Origin: Gammaproteobacteria bacterium Ga0074134 | GTDB lineage: Bacteria; Pseudomonadota; Gammaproteobacteria; Ga0077554; Ga007554 | Assembly: GCA_001464965.1 (NCBI GenBank) | Contig: LNEJ01000031.1 | Coordinates: 1 to 44,214, forward strand | Reading direction: 5' to 3' | DNA: 44,214 bases | In this document: positions 1 through 8,727 of the stretch, piece after piece | How positions within the stretch are numbered: the first letter of the stretch is position 1 | How the letters are laid out: every line of letters begins with the position of its first letter | Notes under the pieces: generated by a model | What the model was told of the DNA's origin: nothing | The model's database searches: none | Seen by the model: the letters and a program-made list of their open reading frames with translations, nothing else | Made by a program: the position numbers and the translations under genes

Positions 1-234
1 GTATGGCTGCAATCTTTACCTGTCTTCCCTCATCAATTGAAAGCTTGGCATACTGGAAGCGTCCATGTATGTATAGCGAGCACGGCGACACTATCACGAC
101 ACCGGTTCCCGCCGTTAAGATTCGCAGGGGAAAGTATCTCTACCCTTTCTGCGTAAATGCTACTAATATGGGCATGCAGACCATAGGCAAAGGGTCTTTG
201 GTCTCTGTCCGTTCGTACAACCAGGAGGTGTGCC

Positions 235-615
235 GTGACCATCAGAAAACTTTTGCTCTCTCTACCCCTATTATGCCTCATCTGCGGGGCGCAACTTGCG
301 CTCGCTGGAACACAGGCGGTGCGTGATATGGCGGGCATTCTTGCCCATCTTGAGCATCGCCCCAGTGGCGCGGAAAAAGACGCGCTGAAGGCCATCATCG
401 ACAACAAAGCTACCACGGCTCAAGAGCGCGTGTTGGCTACTGCAATTCTTAATCTTAATCACGCAGCGGCGGATGCCGACAAGCCGAAACTCAAACAAGT
501 GATGAACGATGCTTCCGCTCCCGCTGACGTGCGGGATATGGCGGGCATCATTCTTAATCTGGATCATCACCCAAGCGAGTCTGATAAAGGCAAGTTGCAG
601 AAGATGATGAAGTGA
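235..615 (+). CDS. Small secreted protein with three internal repeats, function unknown
   Basis: I do not recognise a family. The 126-residue product begins with a typical signal peptide (Lys/Arg then a Leu-rich stretch, probable cleavage after ALA at about residue 24), so it should be periplasmic or secreted. The mature part is about three copies of a 28-36 residue unit, at about 29-64, 65-98 and 99-126. Units one and three both start VRDMAGI and continue with L-x-H-x-P-S and a Lys-rich helix; the middle unit keeps the pattern in a diverged form. The start is a GTG at 235, chosen because a strong AGGAGGTG ribosome site lies at 223-230. The 234 bases upstream hold no gene I can support. The repeats look helical and alpha-solenoid-like, which is inference. 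Confidence 0.75.
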   Translation: MTIRKLLLSLPLLCLICGAQLALAGTQAVRDMAGILAHLEHRPSGAEKDALKAIIDNKATTAQERVLATAILNLNHAAADADKPKLKQVMNDASAPADVRDMAGIILNLDHHPSESDKGKLQKMMK

Positions 616-732
616 CGTATCGAGGGTAGTCCCGTACCGAAGGCCATCGCATTCCATTTTGTGGTGCCCCCTTCAGTACGGGGTTGCTCTTTACGGCGTA
701 TCCGCAGGCAAATCCTGCGCGCCGTTCAGTTC

Positions 733-762
733 TTGACGCTTCTCCCCGCTAACCTCTACAAT
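733..762 (+). promoter_or_regulatory. Sigma-70 promoter ahead of the cobalamin riboswitch
   Basis: TTGACG at 733-738 and TACAAT at 757-762 are separated by 18 bases. Transcription would start near 769, just before the first conserved riboswitch bases, which fits a leader transcript for btuB. Confidence 0.6.
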
Positions 763-769
763 TCGCCCT

Positions 770-985
770 TCGCTTCAGGTGGCCCAAAGGCATTCGCCCA
801 AGGGCTTAAACGGGAAGCCGGTGTGTTCTGCCTTTCAAGGTGAGAACAAGGCCGGCGCTGCCCCCGCAACGGTATGCGAGTCAAAGAGTAGCAACACGCC
901 ACTGTGCATTGCATGGGAAGGCGCTGCTCTTGGGAATTTTCCCGCTCGTAAGCCCGGAGACCGGCCTGTAGCGTTGTGATGACAT
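770..985 (+). promoter_or_regulatory. Cobalamin (B12) riboswitch
   Basis: The conserved blocks of the cobalamin riboswitch occur in order: AAACGGGAAGCCGGTG around 808-823, GCTGCCCCCGCAACGGTA around 857-874, the B12-box GCCACTG followed by TGCATGGGAAGGC around 898-922, and AAGCCCGGAGACCGGCCT around 950-967. It lies directly upstream of btuB and should repress it when adenosylcobalamin is plentiful. The expression platform is not certain. A short CAGG/CCTG hairpin followed by TTTTT at about 1011-1027 could be a terminator, but sequestering of the btuB ribosome site is equally possible. Confidence 0.93.
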
Positions 986-1106
986 TGCGGAGGGCGATGT
1001 CCGGGCGTTCAGGTGTTATCCCCTGTTTTTGTCTGGCTGTTTTCCTCTTGCGTGCCTTAATTTCTAAATTACCGTCGCGCGCTTGTGCGAGAGAGGAATA
1101 CACCCA

Positions 1107-2954
1107 ATGAAACTGCGTCTTATGCCGGCAGCCATGCTGTTGCTCGGCCCTTATCCTGTTTATGCCGCAGACAACGCCGCACCGCTTGATACCGTTATTG
1201 TCACCGCCACCCGCACTGTACAGACAGTGGATGAAACCCTCGCGGCGGTGACTGTTATCACCCGCCAGGACATCGAGCGCCAACAAGCACAGTCTGTGCA
1301 GGACGTGTTGCGCGGCACGCCTGGGCTATCCATCGCCAATAATGGCGGGGCAGGAAAGCTGACTTCTTTTTTTCTTCGGGGCGCCAATTCCAATCAAGTG
1401 CTGGTACTGATCGATGGTGTCAAAATCGGTTCGGCGACCACAGGCATGGCGGCGCTTCAGGACTACCCCATTGACCAGATTGAGCGAATCGAGATCGTGC
1501 GCGGGCCGCGTTCGAGCTTGTACGGTTCAGAAGCTATCGGTGGCGTAATCCAGATTTTTACGCGCAAGGGTGGCGGGGCGTTGACACCTTCCTTCAGCGT
1601 GGGTGGAGGCTCCTACAACACGTTCAAGACTTCCGCCGGAGTTTCGGGCGGCGGTGAGCGCGGCTGGTTTAATGCTAACGTGAGCGGTATGAATAGTAGT
1701 GGGTTCAACGCTTGCAACGGCAAGCCTTTTCCTGGCGGCGCGGGCTGTTTTACCGTTGAGCCGGACAAGGACGGTTATCACAACAAGTCGGGGACATTGC
1801 GTGGGGGTTATCGCTTCGGCAATCTCGCCGAGGTAGACCTGCATTGGCTGCGCAGTGAAGGCCAAGTCCACTACGATGGCAGTTTCCAGAATGAATCAAA
1901 ATCAGCTCAGCAGGTGTATGGCGGCCGTTTGCTTCTGAAGCCGCAGGATGCGCTGCGTTTGTCTCTGGCCGCCGGGCGCAGCCAGGATGATGCTGACAAC
2001 TTCAAGGATGGCATTTTCAGCAGCCGTTTCAATTCCGAGCGTGATACCGTGTCGCTGCAAGGTGATATTTCCATCGCGGCGTATCACCGGTTGACGGGGG
2101 GTTATGACTACCAAAGCGACCATGTGGACAGCACTACCGTTTACAGTGTTGCTTCACGCGACAATAAAGGGTTGTTTGCCCAATACCAGGGAGCGTTCGG
2201 CGCGCACGATGTGCAGGCCAGTGTACGCCATGACAAAAACCAGCAGTTCGGCGAGAAAGCCACAGGCGGGCTTGCGTGGGGCTACGCGATCAATAATCAA
2301 GTGCGCATGACGGCCAATTATGGCACAGCGTTCAAGGCGCCCACCTTTAACGATCTTTATTGGCCTGGGTTCGGGAATCCCAATTTGAAACCTGAAAAAT
2401 CACGGAGCATCGAACTTGGCCTGCGAGGCACACCGGCGTGGGGTAGTTGGTCTGCCCATGTCTTTCAGACGGCGATTAATGATCTGATTGGCTTTGACCC
2501 AGCAACGTACGCTCCAATTAATATTGATTCGGCACGGATACGCGGGGTGGAAGGCACCGTTTCCACACAGTTCGCCGGATGGAGCATGAATAGCAGCCTT
2601 ACCCTGCTGGATCCCAAAAATCGTGCCTCTGATGCCAATAATGGCAAGGTACTGCCGCGCCGTGCCGAGCAAACGCTGCGGGTAAATATGGATCGTGGCT
2701 TTGGCCATTACCGTGCTGGCGCTACACTTTTTGCTGAAGGTGAACGCTTCGATGACCCCGCCAATACACGCACCATGGGTGGCTATGCAACACTGGATCT
2801 GCGTGTTGAGCGCGCGCTTGCCAAAAACTGGCTGGTGCAGGCACGCATCGCCAACCTGTTTGATAAGCGCTATGAAACGGCCTCCTATTTCAACCAGGCG
2901 GGACGCAATTTTTTCATCACGCTCCGCTACCAGCCTGGTAAGCCGCCCGCATAA
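1107..2954 (+). CDS. btuB: TonB-dependent vitamin B12 outer-membrane receptor BtuB
   Basis: The protein imports cobalamin across the outer membrane using TonB energy. The 615-residue product has a signal peptide (about 1-21), a TonB box DTVIVTATR (28-36), a plug domain (about 45-155, with the VLIDGVKIG and RIEIVRGPRSSLYGSEAIGG signatures), and a 22-strand-type beta-barrel ending in an aromatic strand plus a short GKPPA tail. Length matches the BtuB family. The ATG at 1107 is preferred over a TTG at 1083 because it follows a GAGAGGA ribosome site and puts the signal peptide at the N-terminus. The cobalamin riboswitch immediately upstream and cobQ downstream make B12 the likely substrate, although corrinoid relatives cannot be excluded. 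Confidence 0.92.
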   Translation: MKLRLMPAAMLLLGPYPVYAADNAAPLDTVIVTATRTVQTVDETLAAVTVITRQDIERQQAQSVQDVLRGTPGLSIANNGGAGKLTSFFLRGANSNQVLVLIDGVKIGSATTGMAALQDYPIDQIERIEIVRGPRSSLYGSEAIGGVIQIFTRKGGGALTPSFSVGGGSYNTFKTSAGVSGGGERGWFNANVSGMNSSGFNACNGKPFPGGAGCFTVEPDKDGYHNKSGTLRGGYRFGNLAEVDLHWLRSEGQVHYDGSFQNESKSAQQVYGGRLLLKPQDALRLSLAAGRSQDDADNFKDGIFSSRFNSERDTVSLQGDISIAAYHRLTGGYDYQSDHVDSTTVYSVASRDNKGLFAQYQGAFGAHDVQASVRHDKNQQFGEKATGGLAWGYAINNQVRMTANYGTAFKAPTFNDLYWPGFGNPNLKPEKSRSIELGLRGTPAWGSWSAHVFQTAINDLIGFDPATYAPINIDSARIRGVEGTVSTQFAGWSMNSSLTLLDPKNRASDANNGKVLPRRAEQTLRVNMDRGFGHYRAGATLFAEGERFDDPANTRTMGGYATLDLRVERALAKNWLVQARIANLFDKRYETASYFNQAGRNFFITLRYQPGKPPA

Positions 2955-2972
2955 TCCTAAACCGCAGATGTA

Positions 2973-3093
2973 AGCCACAGAGCTCACAGAGGTGACGCGG
3001 GTTTTCGTATTTATTCCTGATCACTGGGCAGGTAAGGATAATATCTACGTTAAACGATGGTTTTTCTCTGTGAATTCTGTGTGCTCTACGGCT
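2973..3093. repeat. Imperfect inverted repeat between btuB and cobQ
   Basis: A left arm with CCACAGAG-CTCACAGAGG at about 2975-2992 faces a right arm CTCTGTGAATTCTGTGTGCTCT at 3066-3087, which reads CACAGAATTCACAGAG on the other strand. The CACAGAG words resemble an intergenic repeat seen in many environmental bacteria. It may act as a weak hairpin between the two genes. Confidence 0.4.
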
Positions 3094-3116
3094 AACTCCT
3101 TATTGGTAAAACGCCT

Positions 3117-4613
3117 ATGAAAACACGCACCTTGATGATCCAGGGCACCACCTCCGACGCCGGCAAGAGCACGCTGGTCACGGCGCTATGCCGCTGGCTG
3201 GCAAGGAAAGGCGTGCGCGTGGCGCCGTTCAAGCCCCAGAATATGGCGCTGAACAGTGCCGTGACCGCGGACGGCGGGGAAATCGGCCGCGCTCAGGCGG
3301 TGCAGGCACAGGCGTGTGGTTTACTACCCCACACCGATTTCAATCCGGTGCTGCTCAAACCCAACACTGATGTGGGTGCGCAAGTCATCATTCATGGGCG
3401 CGCCATTGGCAATATGGATGCCCGCGCCTACCACGACTACAAGCGCGTGGCGCGTGATGCCGTGCTGGCTTCCCACGCGCGATTACAGGCCGGATACGAG
3501 GCGATTGTGGTTGAGGGCGCGGGGAGCCCTGCGGAGATCAATCTGCGTGCGGGCGACATCGCCAACATGGGTTTTGCCGAGGAGGTGGACTGCCCCGTCA
3601 TCCTGATTGCCGACATCGATCGTGGCGGTGTCTTTGCCCACCTCGTCGGCACGCTGGCGCTGCTGTCCGAAAGCGAGCAGGCGCGCGTGGCTGGTTTTGT
3701 CATCAACCGCTTCCGTGGCGATCTTGCCTTGCTCCAGCCGGGTCTGGACTGGCTTGAAGATAAAACGAAAAAACCGGTACTGGGTGTGTTGCCCTATTTG
3801 CACGGGCTGCATCTGGAAGCGGAAGACGCGCTGCCGCGCGGCGTGGCGCCGCAAGAGGAACAGACTGAACAGTTGCGAGTCAGTGTCCCGGTGCTGCCGC
3901 GCATCAGTAATCATACTGACTTCGATCCGCTGCGCCTGCATCCCCAAGTCGCATTTCGCTATGTAGGGCCGGATGAAGCGCCTCCGCCCGCCGATCTTAT
4001 CATTCTGCCTGGCAGCAAGAGCGTGCGCGCCGATCTTGCGTGGTTACGCGAGCACGGCTGGGAGCAGGCCATCCAGCGGCACCTGCGTTACGGCGGCAAG
4101 CTTATCGGCCTATGCGGCGGTTTTCAGATGCTCGGTCATGACATCCACGATCCCCACGGGCTTGAAGGCGAGCCGGGCTCAAGCCGGGGTTTGGGGTTGC
4201 TCGATATACGCACGACGCTGGCGCCGGAAAAACAACTGCGCACGGTGCATGGAACACTCGTCGCCTCTGGGGCAGAGGTCACGGGATACGAAATTCACGC
4301 AGGCGTCACTATTGGTACTGCCCTCGAAAATCCTGTTGTCCTGTTCGACACGGGCGGCACCGATGGCGCAGTGTCGAACGATGGGCAAATCCTGGGGACG
4401 TACCTGCACGGCATATTTGAAACCAGCGATGCTTGTCAGGCGCTGCTGCGCTGGGCAGGGCTTGCAGGGGCGCAACCCGTGGACTACAAGGCATTGCGCG
4501 AGAGCGCCATTGAACGTCTGGCGGACACGGTGGATGCGCATCTCGACATAGCTACAGTGACCCGGCTCCTGGGATTAACCCTCACCGCAAAAGAGGGTGC
4601 GGTCCCCTTGTGA
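3117..4613 (+). CDS. cobQ: Cobyric acid synthase CobQ
   Basis: CobQ amidates the b, d, e and g side chains of adenosylcobyrinic acid a,c-diamide, using glutamine and ATP, late in cobalamin synthesis or salvage. The 498-residue protein has the expected two-domain layout. The N-terminal dethiobiotin-synthetase-like ATPase has the P-loop [10 protein letters not shown] (residues 10-19) and [13 protein letters not shown]. The C-terminal class I glutaminase-like domain has the nucleophile Cys333 in LCGGFQMLG and the catalytic His431 in YLHGIFE. The gene lies 162 bases after btuB on the same strand and may share riboswitch control by read-through. No other cobalamin-synthesis gene is in the window, so the rest of the pathway must lie elsewhere or the cell salvages corrinoids. 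Confidence 0.95.
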   Translation: MKTRTLMIQGTTSDAGKSTLVTALCRWLARKGVRVAPFKPQNMALNSAVTADGGEIGRAQAVQAQACGLLPHTDFNPVLLKPNTDVGAQVIIHGRAIGNMDARAYHDYKRVARDAVLASHARLQAGYEAIVVEGAGSPAEINLRAGDIANMGFAEEVDCPVILIADIDRGGVFAHLVGTLALLSESEQARVAGFVINRFRGDLALLQPGLDWLEDKTKKPVLGVLPYLHGLHLEAEDALPRGVAPQEEQTEQLRVSVPVLPRISNHTDFDPLRLHPQVAFRYVGPDEAPPPADLIILPGSKSVRADLAWLREHGWEQAIQRHLRYGGKLIGLCGGFQMLGHDIHDPHGLEGEPGSSRGLGLLDIRTTLAPEKQLRTVHGTLVASGAEVTGYEIHAGVTIGTALENPVVLFDTGGTDGAVSNDGQILGTYLHGIFETSDACQALLRWAGLAGAQPVDYKALRESAIERLADTVDAHLDIATVTRLLGLTLTAKEGAVPL

Positions 4614-4639
4614 AACGGGAGGGACCACACATGGGTATG

Positions 4640-6568
4640 CTACAGTCCGCTGAACAGTGGCCTGTCCTCATTCGCTCCAATCGTGATTACCTTTCTATTG
4701 ATGGCCAAAAGGTGCCGGATTTCAAGCGTCGGTAATGGCCGGCTGATATGGTAGCCTTGCGCCATATCGCAGCCAAAGGCCGCCAGCATCTCCAGGTGGC
4801 CCTGTGTCTCAACACCTTCCGCCACGACTTTAAGGCCGAGGTTGTGTGCGAGATCAATGGTGGCGCGCACGATAGCGGCGTCGTTGTCATCGGTAAGCAT
4901 GTCGATCACAAAGGATTTATCGATTTTAACCTCTGACACAGGTAGTTTTTTCAGCCGGGCCAGCGAGGAATAGCCTGTTCCAAAATCGTCGATGGAGATC
5001 CGCACACCTATGGCGTCGAGGTGTGCAAACAGTTCCTGTGCTTGTGGCGTATCGGCCATAATCGCACCTTCGGTGACCTCCAGGATAAGTGCGCGGGCGG
5101 AGACGTCACAGTTGCGTAGGATCTCCGCAATCTTTTCCGCAAATTTTGCGTCGAGCAGGCTCAAGGGTGAAAGGTTCACGGCGACACTTATTCTTGTGCC
5201 GCCGCTGGACCAGTGCGCACACTGGCGGGCGCTTTCTTCGATGACGCGCAATGTCAGCGCGTTGATGACGCCTGCCCGTTCCGCTAGCGGAATGAATTCC
5301 TCGGGGAGGATAAGCCCGAGCTGTGGATGCCGCCAGCGTGCCAGGGCTTCAACACCGCAAACCTCCCCGGTATGGAGATCGGCCTTGGGCTGGTAATAGA
5401 CCTCAATTTCATCGCGGTCGATGCCCTGGCGCAATTCCGCTGTCAGTGTGAGCCGATCCATGCTGTGCCGGTCCAGGTCGGGGTCATATACGGTCAGGCC
5501 ACCACCCGCATGTTTGGCGGCATACATCGCCACATCGGCACGGCTCAACAGGCTGGCGGCATCTTCGCCATGGCCGGGAAATAGTGCAATGCCAATACTG
5601 GCGCCAATCGGCAGCGTCCTGGTTTCCACCACGAAAGGTGCCTGCAGCGTTATGAGTATCTTCTCCGCAATCAGAACCGCACCATCCACATCAACCTTGG
5701 GCAATACCACGGCGAACTCATCCCCCCCCAGCCGCGCAACGGTGTCGGATTCCCGCACCGCTTCACGCAGGCGTACGGCGGTCTGCTGCAATATCACATC
5801 ACCTGCCTGGTGCCCCAAGGTGTCATTCACTTCCTTGAAGCGGTCCAGATCCATCAGGAACAGGGCAAACGGTGCGTGTTCGCGCTGGCTGGCGAGTATG
5901 GATTGCTTTAACCGGTCATGCAGCAAGGCACGGTTGGGCAGGCCGGTCAAGGTATCATGCAGCGCCTGGTGTTCGAGCGCGTTGGCCTGTGTCACCAGCT
6001 CTTTGCGCATCAGGTTGAGGATTCTGCCGCCGGAAATCGTCAGGAACAAGGTAAGCGAAATGTATCCAATCGCCAGGTAGAAACCACGGTGGTAGGTGTT
6101 GTCGATCTGCTCCCGGGTTGGCGTTTCATCGTAACCCAGCCGGAGTACGCCGCGCAGTATGCCGGCATCGTCGTTGACAGGAACGGAGACGTAATAGACA
6201 GTATCTCCGTGCTCGCCAAAGAAAAAATCTTCCTTGAAATTCGTGCGCGCATCTGACCCGTGAGTGCTGACGATGGTCTGCCCCGATGTATCAGTGACCG
6301 CCCAAAAAACCACGCTGCCGCTCAGTGCCACTTCTTCGAAAAGTGTCTGTAGCCGCGCGGGACGCATATCCCGTCCTGCCAGAACGGCGAGCATGTGGGA
6401 TTCGGAGCGTGCCTGGTTGATAAACAGAGATTCATAACCCTGTTTCACGATATACAGTACGCCGATAAACAGCAAAGGGACCAGGATAGTGTGAATGGCC
6501 ACTACGACCATCATCAAGCGGCCGATCAACCCCCTGGAAAGGCGCGCTATTCCTGTCGGCTTTGCCAT
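4640..6568 (-). CDS. Membrane GGDEF-EAL c-di-GMP signalling protein
   Basis: The 642-residue product begins with a membrane segment (about 12-40), has a periplasmic sensor region of about 120 residues, a second membrane helix (about 163-186), a GGDEF domain and a C-terminal EAL domain. The GGDEF motif is intact (RLGGDEF) and is preceded by an RESD inhibitory I-site five residues upstream. The EAL domain keeps EALARW, the Asn of AVNLS, LEVTEG, DDFGTGYSSL, DKSFV and EGVE, so phosphodiesterase activity is plausible too. The net activity cannot be told from sequence. I chose ATG 6568 over GTG 6619, because it begins just before the membrane helix and overlaps the upstream gene by only about 20 bases. 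That overlap suggests co-translation with the periplasmic-binding-like gene, which may supply the input signal. Confidence 0.88.
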   Translation of the reverse strand: MAKPTGIARLSRGLIGRLMMVVVAIHTILVPLLFIGVLYIVKQGYESLFINQARSESHMLAVLAGRDMRPARLQTLFEEVALSGSVVFWAVTDTSGQTIVSTHGSDARTNFKEDFFFGEHGDTVYYVSVPVNDDAGILRGVLRLGYDETPTREQIDNTYHRGFYLAIGYISLTLFLTISGGRILNLMRKELVTQANALEHQALHDTLTGLPNRALLHDRLKQSILASQREHAPFALFLMDLDRFKEVNDTLGHQAGDVILQQTAVRLREAVRESDTVARLGGDEFAVVLPKVDVDGAVLIAEKILITLQAPFVVETRTLPIGASIGIALFPGHGEDAASLLSRADVAMYAAKHAGGGLTVYDPDLDRHSMDRLTLTAELRQGIDRDEIEVYYQPKADLHTGEVCGVEALARWRHPQLGLILPEEFIPLAERAGVINALTLRVIEESARQCAHWSSGGTRISVAVNLSPLSLLDAKFAEKIAEILRNCDVSARALILEVTEGAIMADTPQAQELFAHLDAIGVRISIDDFGTGYSSLARLKKLPVSEVKIDKSFVIDMLTDDNDAAIVRATIDLAHNLGLKVVAEGVETQGHLEMLAAFGCDMAQGYHISRPLPTLEIRHLLAINRKVITIGANEDRPLFSGL

Positions 6569-7089
6569 AGCTCTTGTACTATTCTCAGGCCCATCCGGGG
6601 GCGGGCATCTTGCGCCCACATATAGCTGACCGCGCCGGGCCGGCTGCGCAGGGCGCTGATTAACTGCCAGGAATCGGAGTATTCTTGCGGGCGCGGATCA
6701 CCCAAATGGCTTATCCGTGTAAACAGTTGGCGCTGGTAATTTTCGGATGACATGAATACGACTTTTTGCAGGAATACTTCGTGCAGCAAGGGATCGGTCA
6801 GATTGAGCAATGGCTCGATGCGTTGTCCATCCTTGGTTATGACCACGCCCAGAAACAGTTTGCGCACTTCGGCGGGGGTTAGCGGCGGGACGTAGGCATT
6901 GGCGCCAGCAACCAGCACAATATGCCGTGCCTGGTCCGCAACGGCATGGTTAAAAGCCGTAAACAGCAGCCCCAGGCAACAGAAGAGGCTGATCAATTTC
7001 TGCCGTACCCTTAGGGATATGTTGCGATCCACTGCATCGACACCTGAAATTGAATTGTAATTTTTCCTCGTAGTAGGCACTAGCAACAT
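6547..7089 (-). CDS. Periplasmic PstS/PBP-like substrate-binding domain protein
   Basis: The 180-residue product has an N-terminal hydrophobic segment (about residues 31-51, ending AVADQA) that looks like a signal peptide with an unusually long leader, so a start further inside is possible. The mature part matches the short phosphate-ABC-transporter-like binding domain: a [14 protein letters not shown] motif resembling the IFxGK segment of PstS, and the ending GAVSYMW. It is far shorter than a full PstS and has no transporter genes nearby. Its 3' end overlaps the start of the GGDEF-EAL gene. I infer that it is a periplasmic sensor partner that modulates the cyclase/phosphodiesterase rather than a nutrient importer; the ligand is unknown. 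Confidence 0.72.
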   Translation of the reverse strand: MLLVPTTRKNYNSISGVDAVDRNISLRVRQKLISLFCCLGLLFTAFNHAVADQARHIVLVAGANAYVPPLTPAEVRKLFLGVVITKDGQRIEPLLNLTDPLLHEVFLQKVVFMSSENYQRQLFTRISHLGDPRPQEYSDSWQLISALRSRPGAVSYMWAQDARPRMGLRIVQELWQSRQE

Positions 7090-7172
7090 TCATACCCGGC
7101 TATGTGCTACGTTATCATTTTTATTGTCCATCACACAAACGCAACGCAAGTCACTATTCAAGGATTTTTGGA

Positions 7173-8006
7173 ATGATGAACGCAAGAACTGATCACTATG
7201 CCGTGATGGGTAACCCTATCGCTCATAGCAAGTCACCGCAGATTCATGCCCTGTTCGCGCGCCAGACCGGCCAGAATCTAGTGTACACCGCCATTCTGGT
7301 GGAACAGGGCCGTTTCGCTGAAGCCGTATCCGCCTTTGTGGAGGCTGGCGGCAAGGGCCTGAATATTACCGTGCCGTTCAAGCGGGAGGCGTGGGAGCTG
7401 GCCGATGAGCGCAGCGCGCGTGCGGAGCGCGCGGGGGCGGTGAACACCTTATTGTTCCGTGCGGATGGCACGAGTTATGGCGACAACACTGATGGTGCCG
7501 GCCTGGTGCGTGACCTGCGTGCCAATCATGGCGTAGAGATTGCTAGCCAGCGCATATTGCTGCTTGGCGCTGGAGGTGCAGTGCGCGGCGTGCTCGGCCC
7601 GTTGCTTGAAGAGCATCCCGCTCAACTGGTCATTGCCAATCGCACAGCGGACAAGGCAATCGCTTTAGCCAAAGAATTGACGGATTTCGGTCCGGTTTAC
7701 GGATGTGGCTATCAAGATATTGACGCACAACGGTTTGATCTCATCATCAATGGTACGGCGGCCAGCCTGAAGGGAGAAGTGCCGCCACTGCCCGCTGTCA
7801 CGCTGAGTGAAGAGTGCTGGTGCTATGACATGATGTACGGTGCAGAGCCGACACCCTTCATGCTTTGGGCAATGCAACATGGAGCGCGGAAAGGGCTGGA
7901 TGGCTTGGGGATGCTGGTGGAACAGGCCGCCGAAGCGTTTTTTCTGTGGCGAGGGGTGCGCCCGCAGACTGTGCCGGTGATTGATGCGTTGCGAAAGCAA
8001 CTCTAA
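7173..8006 (+). CDS. aroE: Shikimate dehydrogenase AroE
   Basis: AroE reduces 3-dehydroshikimate to shikimate with NADPH in aromatic amino acid synthesis. The 277-residue product has the substrate-binding N-terminus ([13 protein letters not shown]), the catalytic Lys70 in NITVPFK and Asp107 in GDNTDGAG, the Rossmann motif GAGGAVRG near residue 131, and the NADP-binding NRT segment. ATG 7173 is chosen over an upstream in-frame TTG-type start near 7104 because AAGGA lies at the right distance and the protein then begins like other AroE proteins; a second ATG at 7176 is equally possible. The stop codon abuts the palindromic repeat element at 8006. Confidence 0.95.
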   Translation: MMNARTDHYAVMGNPIAHSKSPQIHALFARQTGQNLVYTAILVEQGRFAEAVSAFVEAGGKGLNITVPFKREAWELADERSARAERAGAVNTLLFRADGTSYGDNTDGAGLVRDLRANHGVEIASQRILLLGAGGAVRGVLGPLLEEHPAQLVIANRTADKAIALAKELTDFGPVYGCGYQDIDAQRFDLIINGTAASLKGEVPPLPAVTLSEECWCYDMMYGAEPTPFMLWAMQHGARKGLDGLGMLVEQAAEAFFLWRGVRPQTVPVIDALRKQL

Positions 8007-8147
8007 GAACCTGTTCACGATCTCGCTGAAGGGCACATTGCGGCGTTAAAATCGAACTCAAAATGCTCACATACTTCGTGTATGCTCCGCTTTTTCGTTC
8101 GATTTTGCCTTCACTGCATCCCTTGATCGAGATCGTGAACAGGTTCT
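8006..8147. repeat. 142-bp palindromic repeat element, copy 1
   Basis: The element is bounded by perfect 20-bp inverted arms, agaacctgttcacgatctcg at 8006-8025 and its exact complement at 8128-8147. An inner perfect 10-bp stem pairs 8048-8057 with 8097-8106, and a central CATAC/GTATG hairpin sits around 8070-8084. A second full copy lies at 32805-32947. The core of about 40 bases (from TCAAAATGCTCACATAC to CCGCTTTTTCG) differs at one base between copies. The last base of the aroE stop codon is the first base of the element. No open reading frame of its own is apparent, so it resembles a MITE or large REP-type element. Confidence 0.88.
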
Positions 8148-8189
8148 AAAGAATTTCAAGGCGGGTGCTTTGCAGTGCCTGGTTCCACA

Positions 8190-8693
8190 TCAGCTTTTTT
8201 GGCCGGCAACGCTTTTTCCCCGCTTTATTTCGATGGTCTGATATGCCCTGGTGGGTGACGGTATGAACTGGAGCGGCGCGCTGATAGCATCTTGCGTTTT
8301 CAGGAGATCTGCCAGGGTATATTGGTTCAGAACGGAGAAGAAGCTGGTCAGGGCGTTGTTGAGCACGCCAATCAGGCTGCATACCTTGACGACCGGACAA
8401 TGGCTGGTATGGGCGTTGTAGCATTCAACGATATGGAAATTCGGTTCGGTATGCCGGATGACCTCGCCGATGTTGATCTCTTCAGGCGGGCGCGCCAAGT
8501 ACATTCCCCCGCCCTTGCCGCGCATGGTATGGAGGTAGCCGCAGTTGGCGAGATTATGCACCACCTTAACCAGATGGTTACGCGAGATTTTGAAATAATC
8601 CGCGATTTCGGTGATGGTCGCCTTCTCGCCTTTGTGTATGCCGAGATAAAGCAGCACCCGCAGCGAATAATCGGTATATAAGGTTAGTTGCAT
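8190..8693 (-). CDS. nsrR: NsrR-type Rrf2 family iron-sulfur transcription regulator
   Basis: The 167-residue protein belongs to the Rrf2 family: a winged-helix DNA-binding domain (residues 1-80, with ISRNHLVKVVHNL as the recognition region and RGKGGGMYLARP as the wing) followed by a cysteine-bearing Fe-S segment. Cysteines at 91, 99 and 105 and an Asp at position 8 match the cluster ligands known for NsrR, where nitric oxide damages a [4Fe-4S] cluster and releases repression. The start MQLTLYTDYSLRVL also resembles NsrR more than IscR. A palindrome GATATT-N6-AATATC lies 17-34 bases upstream, suggesting autoregulation. No nitric-oxide detoxification gene is adjacent, so the targets are elsewhere. 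The C-terminal tail of about 25 residues is longer than in typical NsrR. Confidence 0.82.
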   Translation of the reverse strand: MQLTLYTDYSLRVLLYLGIHKGEKATITEIADYFKISRNHLVKVVHNLANCGYLHTMRGKGGGMYLARPPEEINIGEVIRHTEPNFHIVECYNAHTSHCPVVKVCSLIGVLNNALTSFFSVLNQYTLADLLKTQDAISAPLQFIPSPTRAYQTIEIKRGKSVAGQKS

Positions 8694-8709
8694 GATTGCT
8701 AGGGTAGCC

Positions 8710-8727
8710 GATATTTACCCGAATATC
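8710..8727. promoter_or_regulatory. Candidate NsrR/Rrf2 operator overlapping the nsrR promoter
   Basis: The 18-bp palindrome GATATT TACCCG AATATC lies just upstream of the nsrR start codon. On the minus strand, TTGTTA and TAAATA with an 18-base spacer form a possible promoter whose -10 box is inside the palindrome. Size and AT-rich half-sites fit Rrf2-type operators, but the sequence is not the exact enterobacterial NsrR consensus. Confidence 0.5.

Noticed and set aside
3-326. A 107-codon open frame at the window start, plus strand
   Set aside because: It overlaps the better supported GTG-started secreted protein gene in another frame, has no ribosome site and shows no recognisable domain.
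756-1286. A minus-strand open frame of 176 codons across the riboswitch and the btuB start
   Set aside because: It is antisense to a clear cobalamin riboswitch and to the btuB coding region.
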